The notes: generated from the sequence alone by a model not told the origin. 18,263 nucleotides of DNA from Knufia peltigerae (GCA_030247855.1 JAPDRN010000254.1:1-18263), one strand, 5' to 3'. Shown: positions 9,323 through 18,066, counted from the first letter of the stretch. A program made the numbers and translations.

Positions 9323-11083
9323 ATGTCCGTAGCGGCAAAGCCCAACTGGTGGAAAGCCAGCACCTGCTACCAAATATGGCCGGCTTCATACAAAGACAGT
9401 AACGGCGACGGCATGGGGGACATCCCCGGCATAATCAGCACACTTCCTTACCTGAAAGATCTAGGCGTTGAGACTGTTTGGCTATCCCCCATGTACGACT
9501 CACCACAAAAGGACATGGGTTACGACATTTCCAATTACGAAGACATCTACCCTCCCTACGGCACCATGTCGGACATGGACAACCTGATCAAGTCCTGCCA
9601 CGACCTGGATATGAAACTGATCCTCGACCTGGTCGTGAATCACACGAGTGACCTGCACGCATGGTTCATCGAGTCGCGCAAAGACAAAACCAACCCCAAG
9701 GCGGACTGGTACATTTGGCGCGATCCCAAGATCGTCGACGGCGAACGTCGCCCTCCCAACAACTGGGCATCGATATTCGGTGGCAGCGCGTGGGAGTACG
9801 TGCCCGAACGCGACCAGTACTACCTCCACCTGTTCGTCACGGAGCAGCCCGACCTCAACTGGGAGAACGAGGAGACGCGGGCGGCCATTTACGAGTCTGC
9901 CATCAAATTCTGGCTGGACAAGGGCATCGACGGGTTCCGCGTCGACACGGCGAACCTCTACTCCAAGGACACGAGCTACCCGGACGCACCGGTCGTGATC
10001 CCCAACGAGTACCACCAGCCCGCGTTTCAGTACTACCTCAACGGGCCCCGCATGCACGAGTTCCTCCAGGAACAGCGCGAGCGCGTGCTAGACAAGTACG
10101 GCGACATTCTCATGGTCGGCGAACTCCCCAGCACGGGCTTCGAGGAGGTCATGAGCTACATCTCGGCCGCGCGGAGGGAGTACAGTTGCGTCTTCGACTT
10201 TGACGTGGTCCTCCTGGGCACGCACAAGGACGCGGGGGGCAAGAAGCACCACTCCCACCGACACACGCTGCCGCAGTTCAAGGACGCCATCCGCAAAGTC
10301 CAAGACATGCTCCGGGGGACGGACGCGTGGACGACGGTGTTTTTGGAGAACCACGACCAGGGTCGGAGTCTTTCGAGGTTTGCCACCGACTCCCCCCAAT
10401 TCCGCGAACGGGCGGCCAAGATGCTCGCCATCCTCATGTGTACCTTGTCCGGCACCATGTTCTTGTACCAGGGTCAGGAGATCGGCATGTACAATTACCC
10501 TCTGCACTGGGGCGTCGAGGAGCTGCGCGACGTCGACAGCATCAACGCCTACAATGAGGTCATGCACCACCACAACGGCGACCCCCTGTGGTTGAAAAAG
10601 GCGCTCAAGGGGCTCCAGCTCGTCGGGAGGGACAATGCCAGGTTGCCGGTCCAGTGGGACGCGAGTGCCAATGCAGGATTCACCACAGGCAAACCCTGGA
10701 TCCGCGTCCACGACGACTATGAGAGTGTCAACGTCAAAGCCCAGTCGGACGACGAAGGGAGCGTGTTGAGCTTTTGGAAGAGGATGATCAAGTTGCGCAA
10801 GGATCACGCCGAGACCATGATCTTCAGTCGAGAGTTCGAAATCTGGGACAAGTGGGATCAGGACGTCTTCACCTTCACAAAAACCCACCCGGACCGTGGC
10901 GGGGAGACGCTGCTGGTCTTTCTGAACTTCTCCGACGAGGAACAGCCGTTGCATTATCCTACCGCTCTTGCGAGCGCACGCCAGGAGCTGCTCGTGAGTA
11001 GCGCCGACAACGTGGGACAGTACCTGAGTCCCTGGGAAGGGAGGGTGTATCTTTACAAGGAGACCGTGCTCAATGGCGCATGA
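9323..11083 (+). CDS. Alpha-glucosidase (maltase), GH13 family, cytosolic
   Basis: This 586-residue, single-exon enzyme has the full GH13 (alpha/beta)8 plan. Region I is DLVVNH (102-107). Region II is GFRVD with nucleophile D208. The acid/base E267 lies in VGE, and region IV NHD carries the transition-state Asp D345. The residues after the nucleophile are T-A (209-210), as in yeast maltases, where isomaltases have V-G; this suggests preference for alpha-1,4 substrates such as maltose. No signal peptide is visible, so it probably acts in the cytosol on imported sugar. I chose the Met at 9323 because MSVAAKPNWWKAS is the normal family N-terminus; an in-frame Met 20 codons upstream adds atypical sequence. 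The length matches the family. Codons favour G/C at the third position, unlike the neighbouring CUL3, which opens long but meaningless antisense frames. No maltose permease or maltose regulator lies nearby. One CTCCAG (9188-9193) matches the loose CreA pattern on the minus strand, which is weak evidence for glucose repression. Confidence 0.95.
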   Translation: MSVAAKPNWWKASTCYQIWPASYKDSNGDGMGDIPGIISTLPYLKDLGVETVWLSPMYDSPQKDMGYDISNYEDIYPPYGTMSDMDNLIKSCHDLDMKLILDLVVNHTSDLHAWFIESRKDKTNPKADWYIWRDPKIVDGERRPPNNWASIFGGSAWEYVPERDQYYLHLFVTEQPDLNWENEETRAAIYESAIKFWLDKGIDGFRVDTANLYSKDTSYPDAPVVIPNEYHQPAFQYYLNGPRMHEFLQEQRERVLDKYGDILMVGELPSTGFEEVMSYISAARREYSCVFDFDVVLLGTHKDAGGKKHHSHRHTLPQFKDAIRKVQDMLRGTDAWTTVFLENHDQGRSLSRFATDSPQFRERAAKMLAILMCTLSGTMFLYQGQEIGMYNYPLHWGVEELRDVDSINAYNEVMHHHNGDPLWLKKALKGLQLVGRDNARLPVQWDASANAGFTTGKPWIRVHDDYESVNVKAQSDDEGSVLSFWKRMIKLRKDHAETMIFSREFEIWDKWDQDVFTFTKTHPDRGGETLLVFLNFSDEEQPLHYPTALASARQELLVSSADNVGQYLSPWEGRVYLYKETVLNGA

Positions 11084-11684
11084 GACCAAACCGATGTTGT
11101 CGGGCGACGTGAGAAAAGCCGCCTCGAATCTTGAGGCATGTTGTGCGGTCGTCTCTTTCCCCCTGAACAAAGCGAGTAACATAGAGTAGAGCATACAGCG
11201 TAGATTTATAGCAGAGTGTCAGCGTATGTTTGTATTCATTAATCTATATCTATATTAGACATGGTATGCAAGAGTATTTGCTCAAAAGTTGAGATGAATC
11301 TCTTTTTGAAACCCACGTCGAGATGTGCTTCCTTACGATGCAGTGGTGAAGATGCCACCAACAATGTATCAATGCTGATTTTGTCAGAGGTGCACTTGAA
11401 CACATGGCAATCGTTACGGAGGATTGTTGTACCCAGCGCTGTCGTAAGGGGCGGTACTCCCTGATCTTGATTATCGTACAATTAACCTGCGAATACGTCC
11501 CTTCAAGTGGCGTCTTCTGTCAAGAACATGGCGCAAAATGCAGCAAAGGGGGGCTTCCATCAATGACCAAATCTCGGATCCTCTAGGAACAGATCTCTCC
11601 TGCGTAGACTTCAGTCGATTCGGTGGTATTGAGATTGATTCGTACGTAGAACGCTCAATATTGTCAGATCCAGGCGGGTTGGGT
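11084..11684. other. Convergent 3' intergenic region, maltase / ZIM17
   Basis: The maltase and ZIM17 genes end toward each other here, so this should hold both 3' untranslated regions. On the plus strand an AT-rich run near 11236-11262, with TATATC and TATATT units, is a candidate polyadenylation efficiency element for the maltase transcript. No gene is visible. The short open frames of 60-83 residues lack motifs. Confidence 0.4.
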
Positions 11685-12311
11685 TCATGTTTTCTTATAT
11701 CTGGGGTTGTATATCTGGTCATCGTTTCCAGTTGGTTCGCCTGTTGGGGAAGGCTCGTTGACCAAAGGTTTATGTTGTGTTTCCGACCCGTCTTCCCAGA
11801 ACTCTAGATCTTCTTCGCCTTCGTTTCCGACCAGCGCACCAGGACGAATGCCCAATTTCCCCTTCTTCAGCAATTGGGTAAAGTCCTCACCCGCTTCCAA
11901 TTTTTCTTTCAGGATGTCTTCTAATGTCTTGCTGGTGTCGAGAAAGACTTTGAGATGATCTGCGATGACATGGCGGGATTTGCAGGAAGGGCAAGTGACC
12001 AACACAGTGCCGTGATGGTAACCTTGCTTGGTGATGCGATGCGTCGAACGGTGGAGGCAAGGCTTACAGGTGAAGCTTAGATGATATGCCGGTGCATCTT
12101 CTGAGGGCTGTGTCTGAGGCTGCCCTCCCGGAATGCTGAGAGAAGAGTTGCGTCGTTTGAGGGCCGCAGATGGATAACGAGTATTCAGAGGTGGTCGAAA
12201 TGAGAATGAGGGTCTGGACAGTGAAGACTGTAGGCGATGATGTTGTCTGAGAGGATTGGTAATGTTGCGGCTGGCTATCAGCCGACGGGCTGTCGAGTAG
12301 ATTGGCTGCAT
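11685..12311 (-). CDS. ZIM17: Mitochondrial DNL-type zinc finger protein Zim17/Hep1 (Tim15)
   Basis: The 208-residue protein has an N-terminal presequence-like stretch of ~70 residues, rich in R, S and Q and lacking acidic residues up to about residue 70. The zf-DNL domain follows. Zinc ligands are C82 and C85 (TCKPC) and C107 and C110 (TCPSC), with the conserved HxITKQ-YxxGT segment between them and IADHL (116-120) after. In the family, this protein sits in the mitochondrial matrix and keeps mtHsp70 soluble and active, supporting protein import and Fe-S cluster work. The C-terminal ~60 residues are polar and acidic and not conserved. I chose the start at 12311 because its context is A-rich (ACAATG) and the peptide from there looks like a targeting sequence. 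An in-frame Met at 12413 would add 34 residues. No intron is needed. It is transcribed divergently from CUL3. Confidence 0.93.
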   Translation of the reverse strand: MQPIYSTARRLIASRNITNPLRQHHRLQSSLSRPSFSFRPPLNTRYPSAALKRRNSSLSIPGGQPQTQPSEDAPAYHLSFTCKPCLHRSTHRITKQGYHHGTVLVTCPSCKSRHVIADHLKVFLDTSKTLEDILKEKLEAGEDFTQLLKKGKLGIRPGALVGNEGEEDLEFWEDGSETQHKPLVNEPSPTGEPTGNDDQIYNPRYKKT

Positions 12312-12766
12312 TGTATTTGACTCGTAAGGTCTCAAGTAGCAAGGACAAGCGTTGAAGTTGTGGTATTCTCTTTTTATTGAAATTGTTTTGAGAACTCCGA
12401 AGCGCAGTCGCATTTGCAGGTGTAGCCTTGCGCAGCCTTGTCGGGTGAAATGACGCAGAGTCTTGGCAATTCGAGGCCCCGAAAGACTTTCGGGGAATCA
12501 CATCGCAATATCGCAGGTGCGCCGAACCTCATCCCAAGGCTCTCACTGCAATGGGCTCTCCATTTCTCACCTTGCCTTCACTTCTGTTCCTTCTGGTGAC
12601 AATGATTTCGACGACTCCTCCAAATTGCCCCGCCTCCTAAGATCCTCCTCCATCCAAACTTCTTTCCTCACGCCGTGATCGTTGTCTTCCGACCCGGATT
12701 TCCCCACGCTGTTTCTTCCACAGAGCCTCAACACCAGTCTTGTGCGGGCAAGGCATCATTGCCACG
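12312..12766. promoter_or_regulatory. Shared divergent promoter, ZIM17 / CUL3
   Basis: Only 455 bp separate the two start codons, which face away from each other. Both promoters and 5' leaders must therefore lie here. The outstanding element is the palindrome at 12477-12495. A pyrimidine run ending in CAG at 12711-12723 resembles a splice acceptor, so a 5'-leader intron for CUL3 is possible but not shown. Confidence 0.6.
12477..12495. promoter_or_regulatory. 19-bp near-perfect palindrome in the divergent promoter
   Basis: CCCCGAAAG (12477-12485), a single central A (12486) and CTTTCGGGG (12487-12495) give 9-bp arms with no mismatch. It lies 166 bp from the ZIM17 start and 272 bp from the CUL3 start. 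Such symmetry suits a dimeric transcription factor, for example a zinc-cluster protein reading inverted CGG-type half-sites, but the factor is unknown. GAA and TTC are five bases apart rather than two, so this is not a canonical heat-shock element. Confidence 0.5.
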
Positions 12767-15451
12767 ATGTTGGCCAGAGGAAGAGCAGGAAAGATAAGGG
12801 CACCTAGGCGTGTATGTTTTGCAGCCATTCCTCTCTGCAACCCCTATTCTAGGTAGCCTGCTGCGGCGAACGGCAGCACTGTCATTGCGACAAGGTCTTG
12901 TCGACGCCGCATCCCCCACATTTTAGGGTCGTTATGCCGAGTTGGCCCCTGTGGAATGAAACTCATTCTCAGCCTTGCCTCCAGTCGTGAGAGGAACAGT
13001 TGCTAACTCGGTTACCTCTCACAGGGCCTGAATCCAACCGATGTCGACTTCGAAGCCACTTGGAACATGATCGCCACGTCATTTAACCAGATCTTCGGCA
13101 AAAGTGCTTCCGGTCTTTCCTTCGAAGAGATATTTCGACAATGCTACAAATTAGTTCTTAAGAAGAAGGCAGATTTGCTGTATGAGCGTGTGATAAAATT
13201 GGAGCAGGTCTGGCTGAGGGAGAATGTTAGGACCAAAATTCTGTTGCTAGTCACACCATCGATCACTGTCGGCCTTGCCGACCAGACGGCGGTGGCTGAT
13301 TCTAACGAGCGAAGAATTGCAGGGGAACGTTTTGCTCGAGCCCTTAAGGACGCCTTCAACCACCATGCATTGTCAATGAGCATGATCACGGATGTGATGA
13401 TGTACATGGACAAGTACATGAGCCAGGACGGAGGGAAACCATCGATCTATGCTGCAGGCATGTCTACCTTCCGGCTTGAAATCCTCAAGACTCCTTTCGG
13501 AGAAGATGCGGCCTTGGACACCCTGTCTCTTCTAGAAAATGTCGTGCTCGACATGATACGAATGGAACGCAAAGGCGAAGTCATCGACCGCTCTCTAGTT
13601 CGGCAGTGTTGTTACATGTTAGAAGGCTTATATGAGTCTTCCAACGAAGATGAAACTACGAAACTATACCTCACTTCTTTTGAGCCCAAGTTCCTCGAGG
13701 CGAGTAGACAATTTTACAAGTCGGAAGGTCAGACACTTCTTGCCGAGGCGGACGCGAGCACATTTTGCACACATGCCAGAAGAAGGTTGTCAGAAGAAGA
13801 GGAAAGATGCAAACAGACCATTTCGCAGGTCACGGAACAGAAGATCAAGTCCGTCGTTGAACAGGAACTGATTCAGGCGCACATGCGAGAAGTCATCAAC
13901 ATGGAAGGGACTGGTGTCAAGAATATGCTGGACAACGACAAGATTCAGGACCTAGCCAACGTATATGATCTTATCTCCAGGGTCGACCAGAGAAAAGGCG
14001 CATTACGAGAAGCACTTCAAAAACGAGTCATTGAACAAGGCACGGAAATTAACAAGGCAGCAAATGTCATTAGTGAAGCACAGCCTGCGCCAAAGCCTCT
14101 TCAAAGACCTGCCGAGGGTAAGGCCCCAGCGGAGAAGTCTTTGAGCCAGCAAACTCAAGCCGCAATCAATTGGGTAGAGCAAGTTTTGGAGCTGAGAAAC
14201 AAATACGACCGAATTTGGGTTCAGGCATTCAATAAGGATGTAGTGATGGAGAAGGCGCTCGAGGTATCATTTCAAGATTTTATCAACTCCAACGATCAGA
14301 GCCCGGAGCATTTGTCACTCTTTCTGGACGAGTATCTCAAGAGAGGCGGAAAGGATAAAACTGATGGCGAGGTCGATGCTATTCTTGACCACGGTATACT
14401 ACTACTTCAATACCTCGCAAACAAAGATATCTTTGAGAGATATTACAAGAGACACATGGCCAAGCGATTACTGATGAAGAAGTCGGTCAGCCGAGAAATG
14501 GAGCGATTAATGCTTTCCAAGATGAAGATGAAGATTGGCAATCAGTTCACACAAAAGCTGGAGGCCCTCATCCGCGATACAGAGTTGTCCGACAATCTCA
14601 GTGCTCAGTACAAGACTCATGTCAACGCACTTGGAGACCCGGATCCCAAGCGGGTGGAATTGGATTGTCGAGTATTGACTTCCACGACATGGCCTTTTGA
14701 GACCATTAGAAAAGATGATGATGACGATTCGAGAAAACGACCCACAATCAAATGGCCATCAACTGTAGATCAAGTCCGACAACGTTTTGAGCAATTCTAC
14801 CTTGACAAGCATACCGGCCGGCGATTGGAATGGGTGCCAAACCTTGGAGATGCTGATCTACGGGCCACGTTTACCAACAATGGCAAAACTCGGCGATATG
14901 AGCTGAATGTGTCGACGTACGGTATGATTATTCTGATGCTTTTCAACGACCTGCCTCCAGGAGAATACCTTACCTGCGAGCAAATTCAAGCTGAAACAAA
15001 CATCCCTCAAGCTGACCTCGTACGAAATTTGCAATCACTGTCTTTGGTAGCGAAATGGAGAGTCCTCAAGAAGGATCCGCCACACAAAGAGGTGAAGCCC
15101 AGCGACAAATTTTCATTCAACGAAGGCTTTTCGAGTCAATACCTGAAAATCAAAGTCAGCGTAGTTTCTGGTGGAGGAAATCGGGTTGAGAATAGTGAAG
15201 AACGTCGAGCCACCCAGAAGAAGACCGATGAAGAGCGAGGGCACGTTATCGATGCGGCAGTTGTTCGCATCATGAAGTCGAGAAAGACTCTTTCTCATTC
15301 ACAATTGATGACGGAGACACTAGCACAATTGTCGTCACGATTTAAACCTGACGTGAATATGATCAAGAAGAGGATTGAGTCATTGATCGACCGAGAATTT
15401 TTGGAAAGAGGCAGCGATCCAGCTCAACCTTCGTACGTTTACATGGCTTGA
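12767..15451 (+). CDS. CUL3: Cullin-3, scaffold of BTB-type CRL3 ubiquitin ligases
   Basis: Two exons, 12767-12811 and 13025-15451, encode 823 residues. Exon 1 supplies MLARGRAGKIRAPRR. Exon 2 starts GLNPTDVDFEATWN and continues into SGLSFEEIFRQCYKLVL, the cullin-3 N-terminal pattern (human CUL3 also has an IRA-type basic leader before the first helix). Residues ~40-400 are the helical cullin repeats that hold BTB substrate adaptors. A proline/alanine-rich linker lies near 368-391. The cullin homology domain follows, with SPEHLSLFLDEYLKRG and FERYYKRHMAKRLL, which recruits the RING protein Rbx1. The C-terminal winged helix contains VVRIMKSRK, whose K766 is the NEDD8 attachment site. The protein ends YVYMA. 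An acidic insert (KDDDDDSRKR, from K578) is absent from human CUL3. The product acts in the cytosol and nucleus. The first Met of the long exon, at 13067, would lose the conserved N-terminus, so I reject it as the start. Confidence 0.95.
12812..13024 (+). other. Intron of CUL3
   Basis: The donor is CGT|GTATGT at 12812. A GCTAAC branch site lies at 13002-13007, 17 bp before the acceptor CACAG ending at 13024. The join is in phase 0 and gives a family-like N-terminus. At 213 bp it is long for this kind of genome, so a tiny extra exon cannot be fully excluded, but none is needed. Confidence 0.85.
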
Positions 15452-16114
15452 AGGAGGATCTTGGTATGGCGATAAGAGGTCTGGTAAGGTTTCAATTATG
15501 ACGATTCAAATGAGCATGTGAGTTACAAGGCATCATAAAGAGCATTCATTAGCGTGGCGCAAGGACTAGGAGCCTGAAGCATTTATTACTTTTGAATTCA
15601 ATTTGAAAGATGGTCATGATGAGGTCAAATACGCTATTGTAGGAACGAATAATCAGAACATGGTCTTCTTGATAGATGCTCTTGACTAGTATGTATGGAG
15701 TAATGCATCCCGTACGCTTCATATGGCAAGGCTGTGGCTTTCCGCTCTGGTGCCAAGACAGGGGAAACGCCTCCTTTTGAACGCGTCGGTGTTGCCTCAC
15801 TTTTGATATCTAGGCAATACCACCCAGACACCAGTAGCACCCACAGCAAAGGAACCTGAATTATTCGGTACCCATAAGCCTGAAACGCACTTTGATTATA
15901 CCTGAGGCGATTTCTTGACGACACCGGGCCATACCAATCATTCGTTTCTACGAGTTTTTGTTTCGACACCACTGGCCGAGACAACGTCGTCACTTCATCA
16001 CCTTCCTCCGACAAGACTTTTAATCACTCTTGGAACCAATTCGGAGCAGGGAGGCACCTCACTTTCGAAACCCTTTGGGAGGAGGCCGACGGCCTGGCCG
16101 AATAAATCGCAAAG
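15452..16114 (+). promoter_or_regulatory. CUL3 3' region and SLD5 promoter
   Basis: This is 663 bp between tandem genes, with no coding potential I can support. It must hold the CUL3 terminator and the SLD5 promoter. An ACGCGT hexamer at 15781-15786, 334 bp upstream of the SLD5 start, matches the MluI cell-cycle box bound by MBF in yeasts, where it drives DNA-replication genes. The same hexamer also occurs elsewhere in the window (for example near 4542 and inside the maltase gene near 10323), so one copy is weak evidence. Confidence 0.35.
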
Positions 16115-16924
16115 ATGGATCTCGACATATCCGACATTCTAGCCGACGTGTCGAGACCGTCTGGTGGAATTTCGGGGTCGACAAATTCAATCTCGCACAG
16201 CGCCACCGACACGGATACTTTTGTCGACCATCAGTTGCTGGTGAGGGCTTGGACCTCTGAGAGGTGCGCTCCGGATTTGTTACCTTACCCGGAAGACCTG
16301 ATGGGTCGGGTGATGAGTCGGGTACAGAACCAAATCATCCGTATCGAAGACATGGCATCAGGGATGGGAGACGGCGGTTTTTCTTCCGCGGCGAACTTTG
16401 GCGACCAGAAAGGAAGCACCCAAAACTCAAACCTCATCTTGAGCATTTTACAAACCGACCTCGGACGCACACAATTCTTGGTTCGAAGTCTTTTGAGAAT
16501 CCGACTGAGCAAATTGACAAAACATGCGATGCACTACCTGAGACTCACCGAGGACCGGAAAAGTTTGTATCTGAGTTCTGCGGAAACACAATTTGTCAGG
16601 AATCATCAAGCGTTACTGGCCGAATTTTACGACTCGAGTTTTCTGTCGGCTTTCCCGACCAGCTTGAAACGACTGGACGACGTTAGCGGTGGAGCCAACA
16701 TGGTTGAAGGTCCAGACTTGGGGAGTGCGGTAGTGGTTAGGTGTCTCGTCGAATTCTGGAGGAATGATGATGATATTGAGAACGGAGACGACAGTAATGC
16801 AACGACGACGACGACGACGACCGCCGCAAGTGTAGAATTGAGTATGAGAAGAGGTGAAATTTGGATCGTTAGATGGAGGGATGTCAAGGCAGGTGTCGAA
16901 AGGGGTGAAATTGAATTGTTGTAA
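16115..16924 (+). CDS. SLD5: GINS complex subunit Sld5
   Basis: The 269-residue, single-exon protein is one of the four GINS subunits (Sld5, Psf1-3). GINS joins Cdc45 and Mcm2-7 to form the replicative CMG helicase in the nucleus. The N-terminus MDLDISDILADV is family-like. The helical A domain includes FLVRSLLRIRLSKLTKHAMHYL, then ETQFVRNHQALLAEFYDSSFLSAFP, a hallmark Sld5 segment. After MVEGPDLGSAVVVRCL comes the small C-terminal B domain, ending RRGEIWIVRWRDVKAGVERGEIELL, which anchors Sld5 in the complex. Length is between that of human (shorter) and budding yeast (slightly longer) Sld5. Two variable parts are seen: a G/S/N-rich loop near residues 82-105 and an acidic plus poly-Thr loop (about 217-238) inside the B domain, the latter encoded by an ACG microsatellite. 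The start is the first Met of the frame, with an A/G-rich context. Confidence 0.93.
   Translation: MDLDISDILADVSRPSGGISGSTNSISHSATDTDTFVDHQLLVRAWTSERCAPDLLPYPEDLMGRVMSRVQNQIIRIEDMASGMGDGGFSSAANFGDQKGSTQNSNLILSILQTDLGRTQFLVRSLLRIRLSKLTKHAMHYLRLTEDRKSLYLSSAETQFVRNHQALLAEFYDSSFLSAFPTSLKRLDDVSGGANMVEGPDLGSAVVVRCLVEFWRNDDDIENGDDSNATTTTTTTAASVELSMRRGEIWIVRWRDVKAGVERGEIELL
16802..16819 (+). repeat. (ACG)6 trinucleotide repeat inside SLD5
   Basis: Six perfect ACG units followed by ACC encode seven consecutive Thr residues (T230-T236). They sit in a loop between strands of the Sld5 B domain. In-frame length changes would alter the Thr run without breaking the protein, so this is a likely site of length variation between strains. 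Confidence 0.9.
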
Positions 16925-17107
16925 TACAGAATTACCTAGATTATTTTTTTTTTCGAGATCCAGCACCAAAAAACCTTGACCATCTCACTCAAGGTATGTT
17001 GTATCTGTATGCATTGAAAGGAAGAAGAAGGTGATGATGCAATGTATAACCAACAAATCAATATACCCGGGTATATGTATGTACCTAGATATCAACCAGT
17101 TCGGACT
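16925..17107. terminator. Convergent 3' region between SLD5 and the cupin gene
   Basis: The two genes run toward each other with 183 bp between stop codons. A run of T residues follows SLD5 by about 20 bp. ATATACCC/GGGTATAT at 17061-17076 is a perfect 16-bp palindrome with TATA-type units reading the same on both strands. Both features suit 3'-end formation for the two transcripts, which may overlap. Cleavage sites cannot be fixed from sequence. Confidence 0.45.
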
Positions 17108-17845
17108 TCATGTCTTCATGTCTTGTTGTTTCTTTTCCAGAGCCTCTTCCAATTTATCCTGTTCGTCCCTTTTCAACAACCATTTCAACTCTTTGATTTG
17201 GTTTCGATCAAGATATTCCACCATACCTTGAGCAGTGAGAAAATCATGGTCCGAATATTCGAACCCAGGTACGACGGTTTCCGAAATCAACAAACCTTGT
17301 TGACTTTGATCACTTCCACCCTCACCACCACCATCACCGTGTCCGGCGGTAGTGTCGGTGTCGGGCAACAAGAAACTGGCCTTGAATTTCCCACCGTCGA
17401 CGATCCATTGCAACCTTTCGCCTCGTTCCAGGTCGTGACCCACGACGAACGTCTCGACCGGAACCCTGCCGTCTTGGTCTCGCTCGTCGACGTGCAAAAG
17501 GACGTACCTCCCGCGTCCTCGGTGGAGGGTGTGAACCGTCCTCCCGCGGTTACGGTGGAAGTGACCCACCGGGCTGGTAGGGCCGACCAGATAAAAAATG
17601 GTGGTGCTTGCGCTGCGAGTTGTAGAGGCGTCTCTGGCGGTGGCGTTGGTGAGGTAGGGTAGGCCCAAAAAGGGGTTTGGGACCAAGAGTCCGTCACGGT
17701 CCGTTTCTGCAAAGAATCCACCTTCGATGTGAGCCTGGAGGGACAAGGCGGAGATTGTACGTTCGACCCCCTCCGGGTTTTTGGGTGGTGGGTTCGAAAT
17801 CAAGAGACGAGCGTAGTCGGTGTCGGACGAAGGGATGATTGACAT
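17108..17845 (-). CDS. Cupin_5 (DUF985) family protein, RmlC-like cupin
   Basis: The 245-residue protein belongs to the DUF985/Cupin_5 group, which includes yeast YML079w; the biochemical role is not established. The family pattern is seen in order: EGGFFAET (41-48), STTIFYLV (80-87), the first cupin motif HFHRNRGRTVHTLHRG with H95, H97 and H105 as likely pocket or metal ligands, a GERLQWIVDGGKFKASFLL strand pair (~142-160), and the second motif ISETVVPGFEYSDHDFL (187-203). A glycine- and acid-rich insert lies at ~162-183. The last ~35 residues form a charged helix, probably a short coiled coil. No signal peptide or membrane segment is seen, so it is probably cytosolic. The start at 17845 has a good context (GGAAAATG), and the N-terminus MSIIPSSDTDYARLLI is compatible with the family. 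It converges on SLD5. Confidence 0.85.
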   Translation of the reverse strand: MSIIPSSDTDYARLLISNPPPKNPEGVERTISALSLQAHIEGGFFAETDRDGLLVPNPFLGLPYLTNATARDASTTRSASTTIFYLVGPTSPVGHFHRNRGRTVHTLHRGRGRYVLLHVDERDQDGRVPVETFVVGHDLERGERLQWIVDGGKFKASFLLPDTDTTAGHGDGGGEGGSDQSQQGLLISETVVPGFEYSDHDFLTAQGMVEYLDRNQIKELKWLLKRDEQDKLEEALEKKQQDMKT

Positions 17846-18066
17846 TTTCCGTCGCTTTTCTCCAGAAGAGGGTACAAGGATTTACGTGAAAAGAGAATGA
17901 CCAAGACGCTCAGATGGGCTGATTCTGGTGTGGTTTGTGCCCGTACGGTACGGTACTTTTAGGCAGGTACAATAGTACTGTAGTATAGCGTCGTATGGGG
18001 AGGGTGGCCTCGCTTGGTGGATTTCGCGAGAACTTGCAGGTTCAAAGTTCGAGACCTCCTGTTTTT

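Noticed and set aside
10088..11194. 368-codon open frame on the minus strand
   Set aside because: It lies antisense to the GH13 maltase and follows from that gene's G/C-ending codons. Its translation has no domain and is rich in V, L, H and D as expected for a codon-complement shadow. The same applies to the 185-codon frame at 9500-10057.
12312..12413. Upstream in-frame ATG of ZIM17
   Set aside because: It would add 34 residues before a good presequence-like start. The ATG at 12311 has the better context. I cannot exclude it without 5'-end data.
12477..12495. Palindrome read as a heat-shock element
   Set aside because: A canonical element has GAA and TTC two bases apart. Here they are five apart with no third unit.
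18020..18065. tRNA-like GGTTCAAAGTTCGAGACC stretch
   Set aside because: The T-loop-like TTCGA is not flanked by a pairing five-base stem, and no acceptor or anticodon arm can be drawn.
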